Source: Myxococcota bacterium
GTDB taxonomy: Bacteria > Myxococcota_A > UBA796
NCBI GenBank assembly: GCA_029251165.1
Contig: JAQXDW010000085.1
Span: forward strand, 1-64,000
Reading direction: 5' to 3'
Length of the DNA stretch: 64,000 nt
Shown: positions 43,268 to 52,181 of the stretch, piece after piece
How positions within the stretch are numbered: the first letter of the stretch is position 1
How the letters are laid out: the number at the start of each line of letters is the position of its first letter
Program-made: the position numbers and the translations under genes
The notes under the pieces: model-generated
Seen by the model: the letters and a program-made list of their open reading frames with translations, nothing else
Databases searched by the model: none
Told to the model about the DNA's origin: nothing

Positions 43268-44893
43268 ATGAAAGTAACCCTCGTCAGTCCTTACCCGGAC
43301 ATTACCAATTACGGTATTAGAACCTTGTCAATGGTTCTTCGGGATGCTGGGCATCAGACCCAGGTCATCTGCATGCCAGACTTCGCAGGTGACGGCGAGA
43401 GCCATCACGTCAAGATGTCTGAGGAGCGCTACCCGCCCCAGGTCATCAACCAGATGCTGGAGCTGATGGCCGATTCCGACATGGTCGGAATCACCTTGAT
43501 GACCCACTACTTTGACTCTGCAAAGCAGATCACAAAGGCGGTCAAGGAGAACCTGGGCATTCCGGTCATCTGGGGAGGCTTCCACCCCTCTGTTCGGCCT
43601 GATGAGTGCATCTCCAACGCAGACTATGTTGCCATCGGTGACTCTGAAGACCTCATCCTTCAGCTCTGCGAGCGCCTGGAGAATGGTCACAAGAACAAGC
43701 TGCACGACATCAAGTCGCTGATCTGGCGCAACGGCTCCGAGATCGTGCGCAACCCGGTCGGGAGCCTCGAGCAGGACCTCGATCGCTACCCGGCACCAGA
43801 CTTCACCCGCGAAGATCACTGGATCCTCTTTGAAGGCCAGCTGATGGCGGTCACCAAGGACCTCCTCCGCCGCTACCTGCACAACGGGACCGTGTCTCGG
43901 ATGTTTGGTCGCACCGGCTACCAGACCATGACTGGTCGCGGCTGTCCGCATGCGTGTACGTACTGCGGCAACTCCTTCTATCGAGACCTCTACAAGCGCC
44001 AGCGGTATGTCCGCTACCGCTCCGTCGAGCACGTCATGGAGGAGCTCGAGACGGTGAAGCGGGAGTACCCGTTCATCAACTTCATCTGGTTCTCCGACGA
44101 CTCCTTCTTCGGGCGCCCGCTGCCGGACCTCCTCAACTTCGCCACCCAGTACAAGGCTCGCATCGGCGATCCCTTCTACCTGCTGGGCTCCCCCGGTACG
44201 ATCACCGAGGAGAAGTACGAGGCAATGGTCGATGCTGGGCTGCACTGCATCCAGATGGGTGTCGAGCACGGCTCGCCGCGCATCCAGAAGATGTTCAAGC
44301 GCTCCACGATGGGCAACGACAAGATCATCAAGAGCGCCGAGGTCATCACCCAGTTCACTGACCGCACTGCTCCCCCGCAGTACGACGTCATCTACGACTT
44401 GGCCTACGAGACCACCGAGGATCAGCTCAACACCCTGCGGCTGATCTCTGACCTGCCCAAGCCCTACCGGCTCCAGGTCTTCTCGGTCATCTACTACCCC
44501 GGCACCTCGCTGCACACGATCGCTGCCCGTGACGGTCTCGTCAACGACGAGAAGGCCGAGATCTACGACCGGATGTTCTTCGAACGGCACGACAGCTACA
44601 CCAACACCCTGCTGTTCCTGGCCCGCTCCGGAAAGATGCCGCACGGTCTGTTGAAGTTCATGATCGATGAGCGCGTCGTCGAGTTCATGACGTCGGACTA
44701 CATGGAGCCGGCAGGCGAGATCGCCAAGCAGGCGTTCACCTTCCTCCGAAAGGCCATGCGCAACCCGGCCATCGAGCGTGCCAAGGCGCTCGGTACGATG
44801 AACAACCTCAAGAACTTCGAGGCTCGCCTGGAAGGCATGACCGGTGCAAACGCCGGTGCTGCTGCGCCTCCCTCGACCATTCAGACGTTCTAA
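43268..44893 (+). CDS. B12-binding-domain radical SAM enzyme
   Basis: 541 residues with GGAG before the ATG. An N-terminal cobalamin-binding-type Rossmann domain (about 1-140) includes LVSPYPDITNYGIRTLSMVL and WGGFHPSVRPDE. The radical SAM core begins at GRGCPHACTYCG (cysteines near 226-233) with an SDDSFFG strand after it. The C-terminal 120 residues are helical (DUF4070-like or similar). Such enzymes carry out methylations or ring changes in lipid or natural-product pathways (for example hopanoid or bacteriochlorophyll methylases). No pathway genes are adjacent, so the substrate is open. Confidence 0.88.
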   Translation: MKVTLVSPYPDITNYGIRTLSMVLRDAGHQTQVICMPDFAGDGESHHVKMSEERYPPQVINQMLELMADSDMVGITLMTHYFDSAKQITKAVKENLGIPVIWGGFHPSVRPDECISNADYVAIGDSEDLILQLCERLENGHKNKLHDIKSLIWRNGSEIVRNPVGSLEQDLDRYPAPDFTREDHWILFEGQLMAVTKDLLRRYLHNGTVSRMFGRTGYQTMTGRGCPHACTYCGNSFYRDLYKRQRYVRYRSVEHVMEELETVKREYPFINFIWFSDDSFFGRPLPDLLNFATQYKARIGDPFYLLGSPGTITEEKYEAMVDAGLHCIQMGVEHGSPRIQKMFKRSTMGNDKIIKSAEVITQFTDRTAPPQYDVIYDLAYETTEDQLNTLRLISDLPKPYRLQVFSVIYYPGTSLHTIAARDGLVNDEKAEIYDRMFFERHDSYTNTLLFLARSGKMPHGLLKFMIDERVVEFMTSDYMEPAGEIAKQAFTFLRKAMRNPAIERAKALGTMNNLKNFEARLEGMTGANAGAAAPPSTIQTF

Positions 44894-44914
44894 TCTCAGA
44901 CTCCGTGTAGACAA

Positions 44915-44942
44915 GGCCCGCCCCTCTGGCGGGTCTTTTTCT
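44915..44942 (+). terminator. Rho-independent terminator
   Basis: GGCCCGCC pairs with GGCGGGTC (one G-U) around the loop CCTCT and runs into TTTTT. It follows the radical SAM gene by about 22 bases. Confidence 0.88.
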
Positions 44943-44951
44943 TGAGGTACC

Positions 44952-45461
44952 ATGAGCACTCGGATCACCCATGCCACACTCTCCGATGCTCCAGAGCTGC
45001 TCACGCTTCACCGAACCATTCTGGAGGAAGGGCGGTACTTCATCACGTCAGTGACGGAGTTCCACAACAGCCTGGAGCGTCAGCGGGGCCTCATGCGTCA
45101 GCTCCTGAACCAGGAGAACTCCTGCCAGCTCCTCGCCCGACAGGACGGACGGCTGGTTGGAATGGCCCTCATCCGGGGTGGCTTCCTGCTGCGCATGGCG
45201 CACATCGGAAAGCTGGAGATCTTTCTGCACGCCGACTGTCGGGGGAAGGGCATCGGGCGTGTCCTGATGGAGCAGATCCTGGACTGGGCACGGGAGCATG
45301 CCATGCTCTCGAAGATCGGCCTGACGGTCTTTGAGGACAACACCCGCGCGGTCGGCCTGTATCGGTCGATGGGCTTTCAGATCGAGGGCCGCCGCATGGG
45401 AGAGTACCGCGAGCACGACGGGACCCTCCGCAACGACCTGCTGATGTGGATCGCGGTCTGA
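44952..45461 (+). CDS. GNAT-family N-acetyltransferase
   Basis: 169 residues with a GAGG site. The acetyl-CoA site is seen in LEIFLHADCRGKGIGRVLMEQIL (a Q/R-x-x-G-x-G/A variant) and the motif B end in NTRAVGLYRSMGFQIEGR. The best matches in layout are small-molecule or ribosomal-protein acetyltransferases of the RimJ/RimI or phosphinothricin type. The substrate is unknown. It starts directly after a terminator, so it has its own promoter or depends on read-through. Confidence 0.92.
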   Translation: MSTRITHATLSDAPELLTLHRTILEEGRYFITSVTEFHNSLERQRGLMRQLLNQENSCQLLARQDGRLVGMALIRGGFLLRMAHIGKLEIFLHADCRGKGIGRVLMEQILDWAREHAMLSKIGLTVFEDNTRAVGLYRSMGFQIEGRRMGEYREHDGTLRNDLLMWIAV

Positions 45462-45463
45462 GC

Positions 45464-45907
45464 CTACCCGGCGCTGATCTCGCGCTCCAGGTTCTTCAGG
45501 ATGGCCGCCAGCCGCTCCTCAAGCGCAGCCCGGAGCCCGGCAGAGTCGAGCAGCTGACCCAGCAGCGCGCCGGGGCTGTAGTCCATGTGCAGGGTGACCA
45601 GGGTGTTGGTCGAGGGCTTCATGGTTCGCAGGCTGTAGTGCAGCTTGCCCTTGGTGCGCTTGCCAGTGGTCGTGACGAGGATCCGACGCCCGCTGTGTGA
45701 GCTGTCCTTGGACTCAAACCGGTACCCCATCACCCGGCTCTTCGGCGCGGCCTTGAAGTGCAGCTCGAGGGTGCCGCCGCCTTTGTCGTCGACCTTATCG
45801 AAGGCACCGCTGAGCAGGCGGGGGTGGTTGGCTGGATCGCCCAGCCAGTCGAACACGGACTCCCGACGGAAGCCCTTGAGGAGAATGTCTGTGGTGATGA
45901 CGGCCAT
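45464..45907 (-). CDS. SRPBCC (START-like) domain protein
   Basis: 147 residues without signal or helix. A first strand (AVITTDILLKGFRRESVFDWLGDPANHPRLL) is followed by antiparallel strands and a long C-terminal helix (LRAALEERLAAILKNLEREI), the helix-grip fold of polyketide cyclase/START-like proteins. These bind hydrophobic ligands. It is convergent with the GNAT gene with two bases between the stops. The ligand is unknown. Confidence 0.75.
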   Translation of the reverse strand: MAVITTDILLKGFRRESVFDWLGDPANHPRLLSGAFDKVDDKGGGTLELHFKAAPKSRVMGYRFESKDSSHSGRRILVTTTGKRTKGKLHYSLRTMKPSTNTLVTLHMDYSPGALLGQLLDSAGLRAALEERLAAILKNLEREISAG

Positions 45908-46179
45908 GGAGCAGTCTTAACCGACGTCAGCCTCTGCGGCTGTCTTCCCGGCGCTCACCTGCTGATGCTCCTCGATGCTGATGACGGTGCGGGAGGCTGT
46001 GGAGGGCGATGGTGACGAGCGGAGCCGGTGCGTAGCACAGCACCAGAGACCGTCCAGGTGTGTGAATCTTCTGGCTGAAGCGTGGGCGAAGATCCGACGC
46101 GCAGGGAGTCGTTCCTGCCACTTCATCGCAGGAGCGCATCGAGTCCGGGTTATCGGGGATGGCAGATCTGAGGTTGTCC

Positions 46180-46983
46180 ATGCTCGCGCTGATTCCGTAC
46201 TTCACCATTCCCATCGTGGAGTTTGGTCCGATCGTCCTGGACTCCTGGGCGATCCTGGTCAGCCTGGGGTTCATCTTCGGTCTCGAAGTGGGCCGCGCCC
46301 GTGGGATTCGGCTCGGTCAAGACGTCCGCGACGTCGTCGACAGCGCGCTGTTCATCGTCGGCATGGGCTTCGTGGTCGGCCACTTCGTCCACGTCCTCGC
46401 CTACAACCCCCACCAGCTCGAAGAGCAGGGCATCATGGCGCTGCTGAAGATCTGGGCGGGCTTCTCCAGCTATGGCGGCTTCCTCGGGGCCCTCATTGGC
46501 GCGGTGCTGTTCTTTAAGGTCATCCGCCCCCGTCCATTCTGGGCACACGCCGACACCGTGATGTTCGGCTTTCCGTTCGGCTGGGTGCTCGGACGTCTCG
46601 GCTGCTTCACTGCCCATGATCACATCGGCAGCCTCTCAGAATTTGCCCTCGCCGTTGACTTCCCTAGCGGTGCCCGACACGACCTCGGGCTGTACGAGGC
46701 GCTGTGGACGATGGTCATCGCTGCGGTGTTCTGGGGACTGCGCAAGAAGGACGTCAAGCCCGGCTTCTTCGTCGCCCTGTGGTGCGCGATGTATGCACCG
46801 ATCCGGTTCACCCTCGACTTCTTTCGAAACACCGATCTCGGCGGCGCGGATGTCCGCTGGCTGGGCCTGACGCCGGCCCAGTACGGCTCGCTGGCGATGT
46901 TCCTGGCTGGACTGGCCATGGTGGCCTGGCTGCGCACGGGCGGCGGAGAGTATGTCCAGCCGGACGCGCCTGCGGAGGAGTAG
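46180..46983 (+). CDS. Prolipoprotein diacylglyceryl transferase family protein, variant active site
   Basis: Start chosen at the second in-frame ATG (GAGG seven bases upstream); the first, at 46159, has no spacing to a ribosome site. 267 residues with seven hydrophobic segments. The Lgt signature region reads GRLGCFTAHDHIG (138-150), where Lgt of E. coli type has GRxGNFxNxE: Asn becomes Cys142 and Glu becomes Asp147. The H-G-G loop is SSYGGFLGA, with Tyr98 for the usual His. RHDLGLYEALW and RFTLDFFRNTD are kept. It may be the lipoprotein-modifying enzyme of this lineage or a paralogue with another acceptor. Lnt is encoded at 27-29 kb. Confidence 0.8.
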   Translation: MLALIPYFTIPIVEFGPIVLDSWAILVSLGFIFGLEVGRARGIRLGQDVRDVVDSALFIVGMGFVVGHFVHVLAYNPHQLEEQGIMALLKIWAGFSSYGGFLGALIGAVLFFKVIRPRPFWAHADTVMFGFPFGWVLGRLGCFTAHDHIGSLSEFALAVDFPSGARHDLGLYEALWTMVIAAVFWGLRKKDVKPGFFVALWCAMYAPIRFTLDFFRNTDLGGADVRWLGLTPAQYGSLAMFLAGLAMVAWLRTGGGEYVQPDAPAEE

Positions 46984-47001
46984 CGCAGCCTTCACGGCGC
47001 G

Positions 47002-48348
47002 CTATTCATCTCGCCACTCCGCCTCGCGGCGGTAGATGGTCCGAGCCGTGATGCCGAGGAGGCGTGCGGCCAGGGTCTTGTCACCATCGACCTGCGCGAG
47101 GGTGGTCTCGATCATGCGTCGCTCGACGAGCTTGAGCGGGGTGCCGACGGTGAAGGTGAGGCTGTCGGGGGCTGCGCGGTGAGAGCGGATGGCTGGGGGG
47201 AGGTCCGTCAGGGAGATGATCTCCTCCCGAGACAGCACCACCGCCCGCTCGGTGGCGTTCTCCAGCTCGCGGACGTTGCCCGGCCAGCTCCAGCCCACCA
47301 GGGCCTCCAGCGCCTCGGGACTGATCCCCTTGACGTTGCGGCTGTTGCGCTCGGCGTGCCGGGCGATGAAGTGCTGGGCGAGCAGCGGGATGTCCTCGAG
47401 ACGCTGCCGGAGCGGGGGGAGCTGAACCCGGATGACGTTGAGGCGGTAGTAGAGGTCTGCGCGGAGGGTGCCGTCCGTGATGGCCTGCTCTGGGTCGCGG
47501 TTGGTGGCGGCGATGATGCGGACGTCGGTCTTCAGGGTCTTCGTGCCGCCGACCCGCTCATACTCACCGTCCTGGAGCACCCGCAGGAGCTTGACCTGGA
47601 CCGTGGGGCTCATCTCGGTGACCTCGTCGAGGAACAGGGTGCCGCCCCGAGCAATGTCGAACCGGCCTTCTTTCTTTCCTACTGCGCCCGTGAACGCCCC
47701 GAGCTCGTGCCCGAACAGCTCGCTCTCCAGGAGGTTCTCGGGCAGGGCCGCGCAGTTGACCGTGATGAGTCGCTGCTTGCGGCGGGGAGAGGCCCGGTGG
47801 ATCCAGCGCGCGAGCAGGCCCTTGCCAGTCCCGCTCTCTCCCGTGATGAGGACGCTGGCCCGTGAGTCTGCAACCTGTCGGGCCTCTTCGATAATTCGCC
47901 GCATCGGAGCGGAGCGGCAGATCATCTCGTCGGGTACGGCGCGGGCCAGCGCACTGCGGAGCTGGCGGTTCTCCATGACCAGGGAGTGCTTCTCCATCGC
48001 ACCACGGACCTTGCGCACGATGACGCTGCGGCGGAGCGGCTTGGTCACGAAGTCCCAGGCACCTTCTTTCATGGCCTCTACGGCAGCCTCGACCGTGCCG
48101 TAGGCGGTGAGCACGATGACCTCCAGGTCTGGGTTGGTCGCCCGAGAGGCTTTGAGCAGCTCCAGACCGGACATGCCCGGCATCTTCAGATCCGTGAGCA
48201 TGACCGCTGGAGGGTTCTCGCGGAGCTGCACGAGGGCGGAGGGACCATCCTCTGCGTGGATGACGGCGTAGCCCTCACGGACCAGGATGCGCTCCAGGGC
48301 AGTGCGGTTGGCGGCTTCATCATCGACGACGAGTACAAGGGGCTGCAT
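47002..48348 (-). CDS. Sigma54-dependent NtrC-family response regulator
   Basis: 448 residues. The receiver domain has its Asp in MLTDLKMPGM (about 54) and the Lys in FVTKPL. The AAA+ domain has Walker A GESGTGKG, the sigma54 contact loop GAFTGA and Walker B GGTLFLDEV. A Fis-type helix-turn-helix closes it (DKTLAARLLGITARTIYRR). It activates sigma54 promoters when phosphorylated, presumably by the kinase encoded just upstream. Palindromes directly in front of its start (48358-48412) suggest that it controls its own expression. Confidence 0.96.
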   Translation of the reverse strand: MQPLVLVVDDEAANRTALERILVREGYAVIHAEDGPSALVQLRENPPAVMLTDLKMPGMSGLELLKASRATNPDLEVIVLTAYGTVEAAVEAMKEGAWDFVTKPLRRSVIVRKVRGAMEKHSLVMENRQLRSALARAVPDEMICRSAPMRRIIEEARQVADSRASVLITGESGTGKGLLARWIHRASPRRKQRLITVNCAALPENLLESELFGHELGAFTGAVGKKEGRFDIARGGTLFLDEVTEMSPTVQVKLLRVLQDGEYERVGGTKTLKTDVRIIAATNRDPEQAITDGTLRADLYYRLNVIRVQLPPLRQRLEDIPLLAQHFIARHAERNSRNVKGISPEALEALVGWSWPGNVRELENATERAVVLSREEIISLTDLPPAIRSHRAAPDSLTFTVGTPLKLVERRMIETTLAQVDGDKTLAARLLGITARTIYRREAEWRDE

Positions 48349-48357
48349 TGTGACGTC

Positions 48358-48412
48358 CTGTCAGTGGGGTGACAGTATTTCTGTCACATGATTCATTGTC
48401 ATTGATGTGACA
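48358..48412. promoter_or_regulatory. Clustered TGACA palindromes upstream of the NtrC-type regulator
   Basis: CTGTCA (48358-48363), then TGACAG-N5-CTGTCA (48370-48386), then TGTCACAT (48382-48389) facing ATGTGACA (48405-48412) across 15 bases. The elements overlap and lie 10-64 bases before the regulator start on the minus strand. They look like binding sites of a dimeric regulator; autoregulation by the adjacent gene product is the simplest reading. No sigma54 promoter (TGGCAC-N5-TTGC) is visible here. Confidence 0.5.
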
Positions 48413-48540
48413 GTTTGTCTTTTTTGGGCTGCTTGGCATGCCCCCGAAGACCTGTGGCGGTCGCGTGTGCTGTCTCGGATCGCTCTCCGCTGAGGGGGCG
48501 CTCCGCGTTCTGTGGCGGTGACTGGTTGCCCGTCGCGGCC

Positions 48541-50331
48541 TCACCGCTTCAGGGGGCTGACCAGCCAGAACCGGGTTCCCTCTCCTGGCATCGACTCACA
48601 CTCCAGCCGCCCCCCGACCTCCTCCAGCTCCTGCCGGCTGATCGCCAGCCCCAGCCCGGTTCCCTGGGCCTTGGTCGTGAAGAACGGCTCGAACGCCTGT
48701 CGGGTCTGCTTTGCGCTCATCCCTGGGCCGTTGTCCGCCACCGCGATGACCACCTCACGCGCTCCTCGGCTCACTGACACACTCAGCGCAGTCGCTCCGG
48801 CCTCCACCGCGTTCAGCAGCACGTTGCGCAGCGCCCTTCTCATTGCGTCCCCGTCCAGATCGACCAGCGTGCCGGCCTCTCCGGTGACCGTCACGGTCAC
48901 CTCAGACCGCCGCATCGCCTCCTCCTCCAGCCGCAGGACCTCGCGGACCATCGCGACAGGATCCTCAGTGGTCGTCTCCGAGATGCGGCGGCGAGAGAGG
49001 GTGAGGTAGCGGCCGGTGAGGTTCTCCAGGCGCCGGATCTCGTCCGTGATTGTCTGCAGCATCTCTTGGCCGTCTTTGGTCTCGATCTCCTCGGAGAGCA
49101 GCTCGGCGTTGAGGCTCATCGCGTTGAGGGGGTTGCGCACCTCGTGTGTGATCTGGGCGAGCATCTGGCCGACCACCGCGAGGCGCTCTGCGCGAGCGAG
49201 GCGCTCCCGAACTTCCAGGCGCTGGGTGACATCCTCGCCGACAATGAGCAGGCCTCGGGCGCCGAACCGGACGACCTCGATGTCGTACTGCCGGTCGCTG
49301 CGCGGGAGGGACTCGTGGCGGCCGGGCGAGAGGGCGGCCATCCAGTCGGGGAGGGGGGCAGAGGCGGACACGCCCCAGGTGGAGACCGCGGCGGGGTTGG
49401 CGACTTCGATGCTGCCGTCCTCGATCACGACGAGTCCAGCGTGGATGGTGTCGAGGATCTGACGCAGCCGGAGAGAGAGGGTGTCCAGCGCGGCGGCACG
49501 CTCAGAGAGGCGGCGATCTCGCTCGGCAACTGCAGCAGCCATCGCGCTGAACTCCCGTGCCAGCACCGCGACCTCCTCGCCGGCTCCGCGAAGATCGGGG
49601 AGCGGCGTCTGGTCGGTGTAGTCACCAGCACCGAGTCGCTGGACCTGCTTGATGAGGGAGTTGATCGGTCGGAGTGTGAACAAGGCGACCGCAGCGAGGA
49701 CCGCTGCGAACAGCACCGCGAGCCCTGCGAGGGCACCGCTGACGGCATAGGCCCGGTCTCGGGCGCGGCGGGTCTGGTCGGAGACGGTGTCGATGCGGCC
49801 GTCGATCCGGGCCGCGAGCAGGTCGATGTGTCGGGTCATCTCGGCGCGCTTCTTGCGGAGCCCGGCGAGTGCCGCAGCAGAGTCACCGTCGGCAGACAGC
49901 CAAACCTCCATCGCCTCGTCGTGTGCGGTCAGTCCAACGTCGATGGCGTTGATGTGGGTGAGCAGGTCTTCTCGAGCGGTGCGATCTTCGGGGCGGGTGA
50001 GGCGCAGGCAGGCGCTGCCGACCACGTCGCGGCTCCGCTCGATGGCCGCCTGCATCCACTCGCTGTGCAGCTCTGCGTTGACTCGGTGTCCTGCGAGGGG
50101 GCGGAGGCTCTCGCGATCAAACCGCTCTCCATCCCGCGCCATGTATGGCACGACACCCTCGACCTCCGCGCTGATCCTGGCCATCGGCAGGTAGCAGCGG
50201 TCCAGCGCCTCCAGCCCATCACCGATGGTTCGCAGCTGGGAGAGGCCGTACCCCATGGCCCCGGCGAACGCGAGCACGGAGAGCAGGAACAGCGCCAGGA
50301 TGCGAGCCCGGATGGAGCGGAGAAACACCAC
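48541..50331 (-). CDS. Membrane sensor histidine kinase (HAMP, PAS, HisKA)
   Basis: 596 residues. Membrane helices lie at about 9-30 and 195-220, with a 165-residue periplasmic sensor between them. A HAMP domain (about 220-272), a short PAS-like domain (about 290-360), HisKA with the phospho-His in ITHEVRNPLNAM (about 390) and an ATPase domain (NVLLNAVEAGA, VADNGPGM, GTGLGLAI) follow. It is the probable partner of the NtrC-type regulator, which lies 192 bases downstream on the same strand. The signal is unknown. The upstream PEGA-like gene ends six bases before its start. Confidence 0.95.
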   Translation of the reverse strand: MVFLRSIRARILALFLLSVLAFAGAMGYGLSQLRTIGDGLEALDRCYLPMARISAEVEGVVPYMARDGERFDRESLRPLAGHRVNAELHSEWMQAAIERSRDVVGSACLRLTRPEDRTAREDLLTHINAIDVGLTAHDEAMEVWLSADGDSAAALAGLRKKRAEMTRHIDLLAARIDGRIDTVSDQTRRARDRAYAVSGALAGLAVLFAAVLAAVALFTLRPINSLIKQVQRLGAGDYTDQTPLPDLRGAGEEVAVLAREFSAMAAAVAERDRRLSERAAALDTLSLRLRQILDTIHAGLVVIEDGSIEVANPAAVSTWGVSASAPLPDWMAALSPGRHESLPRSDRQYDIEVVRFGARGLLIVGEDVTQRLEVRERLARAERLAVVGQMLAQITHEVRNPLNAMSLNAELLSEEIETKDGQEMLQTITDEIRRLENLTGRYLTLSRRRISETTTEDPVAMVREVLRLEEEAMRRSEVTVTVTGEAGTLVDLDGDAMRRALRNVLLNAVEAGATALSVSVSRGAREVVIAVADNGPGMSAKQTRQAFEPFFTTKAQGTGLGLAISRQELEEVGGRLECESMPGEGTRFWLVSPLKR

Positions 50332-50337
50332 GCGCGC

Positions 50338-50892
50338 TCAGCTGCCTGGCTGCCAGGCTCCGGGGCGTCCGAAGACCTCCAGCATTTGCCCCTCAGAGAC
50401 CTGTAGGTTGAGGTCATCACCGGGCTGCAGGTGGAGGGTGCCACGGAGCCAGATCACCAGCAGATCCGATGAGCGAAGCTCCAGGGTGTGCTCGCCTGAC
50501 GGGATCCCGTTGAGGCTCATCGGGGTCTCGGCGCTCAGGGTGCCGAGACGGCGTCCGTCAACAATGACGATAAATTCTTGTCCGTCTGCGCTGCGGAGAG
50601 ACACCTCCGGCGCGGGACCGTCTACTGGACGGCTGACCTGGTCGGCCTCCAGGAGACTCTCACCGACTCGGATCCGGATGATGCCGTCGTCTGGGACCTC
50701 CACCTCGATGGGGGCTCCGTCTCCGGCCCGGTAGATCACAAACACCTGCTTCCCCGCCGGGATGTCCGAGAGCAGCGAAGTCGCAGGTCCGTAGGTGCGG
50801 AGGATCTCCACCCCGTCGAGGTGGATCTCCGCTGCGGTTGTGGTCTGGACCTCTACGGTCCCGCCGAGGGCGATGGGGATGAATGCAAGCAT
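50338..50892 (-). CDS. Exported PEGA-like protein upstream of histidine kinase
   Basis: 184 residues with a short hydrophobic N-terminus (LAFIPIALGG). Two beta-rich repeats contain PEGA-like phrases: LSDIPAGKQVFVIYRAGDG and LNGIPSGEHTLELRSSD. PEGA domains often occur in surface or sensor-associated proteins. The gene leads the PEGA-kinase-regulator unit, so it may help sense the envelope signal. Its start lies opposite the start of the M16 peptidase gene, with a 10-base overlap if that gene uses its first ATG. Confidence 0.65.
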   Translation of the reverse strand: MLAFIPIALGGTVEVQTTTAAEIHLDGVEILRTYGPATSLLSDIPAGKQVFVIYRAGDGAPIEVEVPDDGIIRIRVGESLLEADQVSRPVDGPAPEVSLRSADGQEFIVIVDGRRLGTLSAETPMSLNGIPSGEHTLELRSSDLLVIWLRGTLHLQPGDDLNLQVSEGQMLEVFGRPGAWQPGS

Positions 50893-52181
50893 GGGCCGAT
50901 GGTTCAGGATACCCAGCCGCGGTGCAGCGTCAAACCATCACCCGTCAGACCTTGGACAGCGGCCTCCAGGTCGCAGTGCGCTCGGTTCCGTCTACACCCG
51001 CTGTCGGAATCGCCCTGTACTACGACGTCGGCAGCAAGGATGAGGTTCGCGGACGCTCTGGATTCGCGCACCTGTTCGAGCACTTGATGTTCCAGGGCTC
51101 CGCCCGCGCGGCCAAGGGCGAGCACATGCGGCTCATCCAGTCCTGGGGCGGCGAGATGAACGGCTCGACCTCCCAGGACCGCACCAATTTCTATGCCGCG
51201 CTTCCTGCCAGCCAGCTCGCGCTCGGTCTGTGGCTGGAAGCGGACCGCATGCAGGCCCTCGACCTGACGCCGGCGAACTTCGAGAACCAGCGGCAGACCG
51301 TCATGGAGGAGCGCAAGCAGGTCATCGACGATCAGCCCTACGGCCTCGCCGGTCTGCGGCTGTCGGAGCTTTCGCACACCTCCTGGGCCTACGCTCACCC
51401 GGTGATCGGAACCTTCGAGGATCTCAAGGCGGCCCAGTACGAAGAGGCGGTCGCGTTCCACCGCACCTGGTACCGACCGGACAACGCCACTCTTGGCATT
51501 GCTGGAGACATCGATCCCGACGAGGCGATGGCCCTGGCTGCGGAGTTCTTCGGCGACATTGCGGCTCCACCGTCGGCTCCCCGTCGCCGAAGTGACCTCA
51601 CCGAGGCGGTCCGCACAGCACCAAAGATCGAGACCGTCCGCGACCCCCTCGCGCAGCTCCCTGCGGTGTTCATCAACCACCTCGTTCCGCCCTGCACCCA
51701 CCCGGACTTCTTCGTCTACGAGCTGATCGAGACGATCCTGTTCCGGGGACCCTCCAGCCGGCTGCACCGCCGGATGGTGATCGAGGATCCCGTCGCGCTC
51801 CAGATCGGCGGCGGCCATGACCCCCGACGCGGACCGGGCTTGTTCTCGCTCTCTGCAGTCTCCACGACCGGCCTCGAGCCGATCGTCGCGGCTTACTTTG
51901 AAGAGCTGGAGCGTCTGGTGCGCGAGCCGCCGAGCGTCGCGGAGCTGACCCGGGCCCACAACCAGCTGCGCGCGGCGTGGCTGTTTGCCCAGGAGAGCCC
52001 GCTGGCGATGGCGATGTCGCTGGGTCGGGCGATGGTGTTCTACGGTGACCCAGACTGGGACGAGCGATACCTGCCCGCGATCATGTCGGTCACCGCAGAA
52101 GACGTCCAGCGCGTCGTCACCACCGCAATGACCCCGGAGAGCCGCGTCGAGCTGCGTGTGCTGCCGGGCAAGGAGGGGTAG
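50883..52181 (+). CDS. M16-family zinc peptidase (catalytic member of pair)
   Basis: 432 residues from the first ATG; an in-frame GTG at 50922 would remove an unconserved leader and the overlap with the divergent gene. The inverted zinc motif is HLFEH (63-67), with the downstream Glu in QTVMEERKQ and a trailing EHMRLIQSWGGEMNGSTSQDRTNF typical of M16B. The peptidase should cleave peptides inside a two-part chamber with the following gene product. No signal peptide is evident. The stop overlaps the next gene by one base. Confidence 0.93.
   Translation: MQAWADGSGYPAAVQRQTITRQTLDSGLQVAVRSVPSTPAVGIALYYDVGSKDEVRGRSGFAHLFEHLMFQGSARAAKGEHMRLIQSWGGEMNGSTSQDRTNFYAALPASQLALGLWLEADRMQALDLTPANFENQRQTVMEERKQVIDDQPYGLAGLRLSELSHTSWAYAHPVIGTFEDLKAAQYEEAVAFHRTWYRPDNATLGIAGDIDPDEAMALAAEFFGDIAAPPSAPRRRSDLTEAVRTAPKIETVRDPLAQLPAVFINHLVPPCTHPDFFVYELIETILFRGPSSRLHRRMVIEDPVALQIGGGHDPRRGPGLFSLSAVSTTGLEPIVAAYFEELERLVREPPSVAELTRAHNQLRAAWLFAQESPLAMAMSLGRAMVFYGDPDWDERYLPAIMSVTAEDVQRVVTTAMTPESRVELRVLPGKEG

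Noticed and set aside
49066..50406. 446-residue frame opposite the histidine kinase
   Set aside because: Shadow; the kinase on the minus strand has all motifs.
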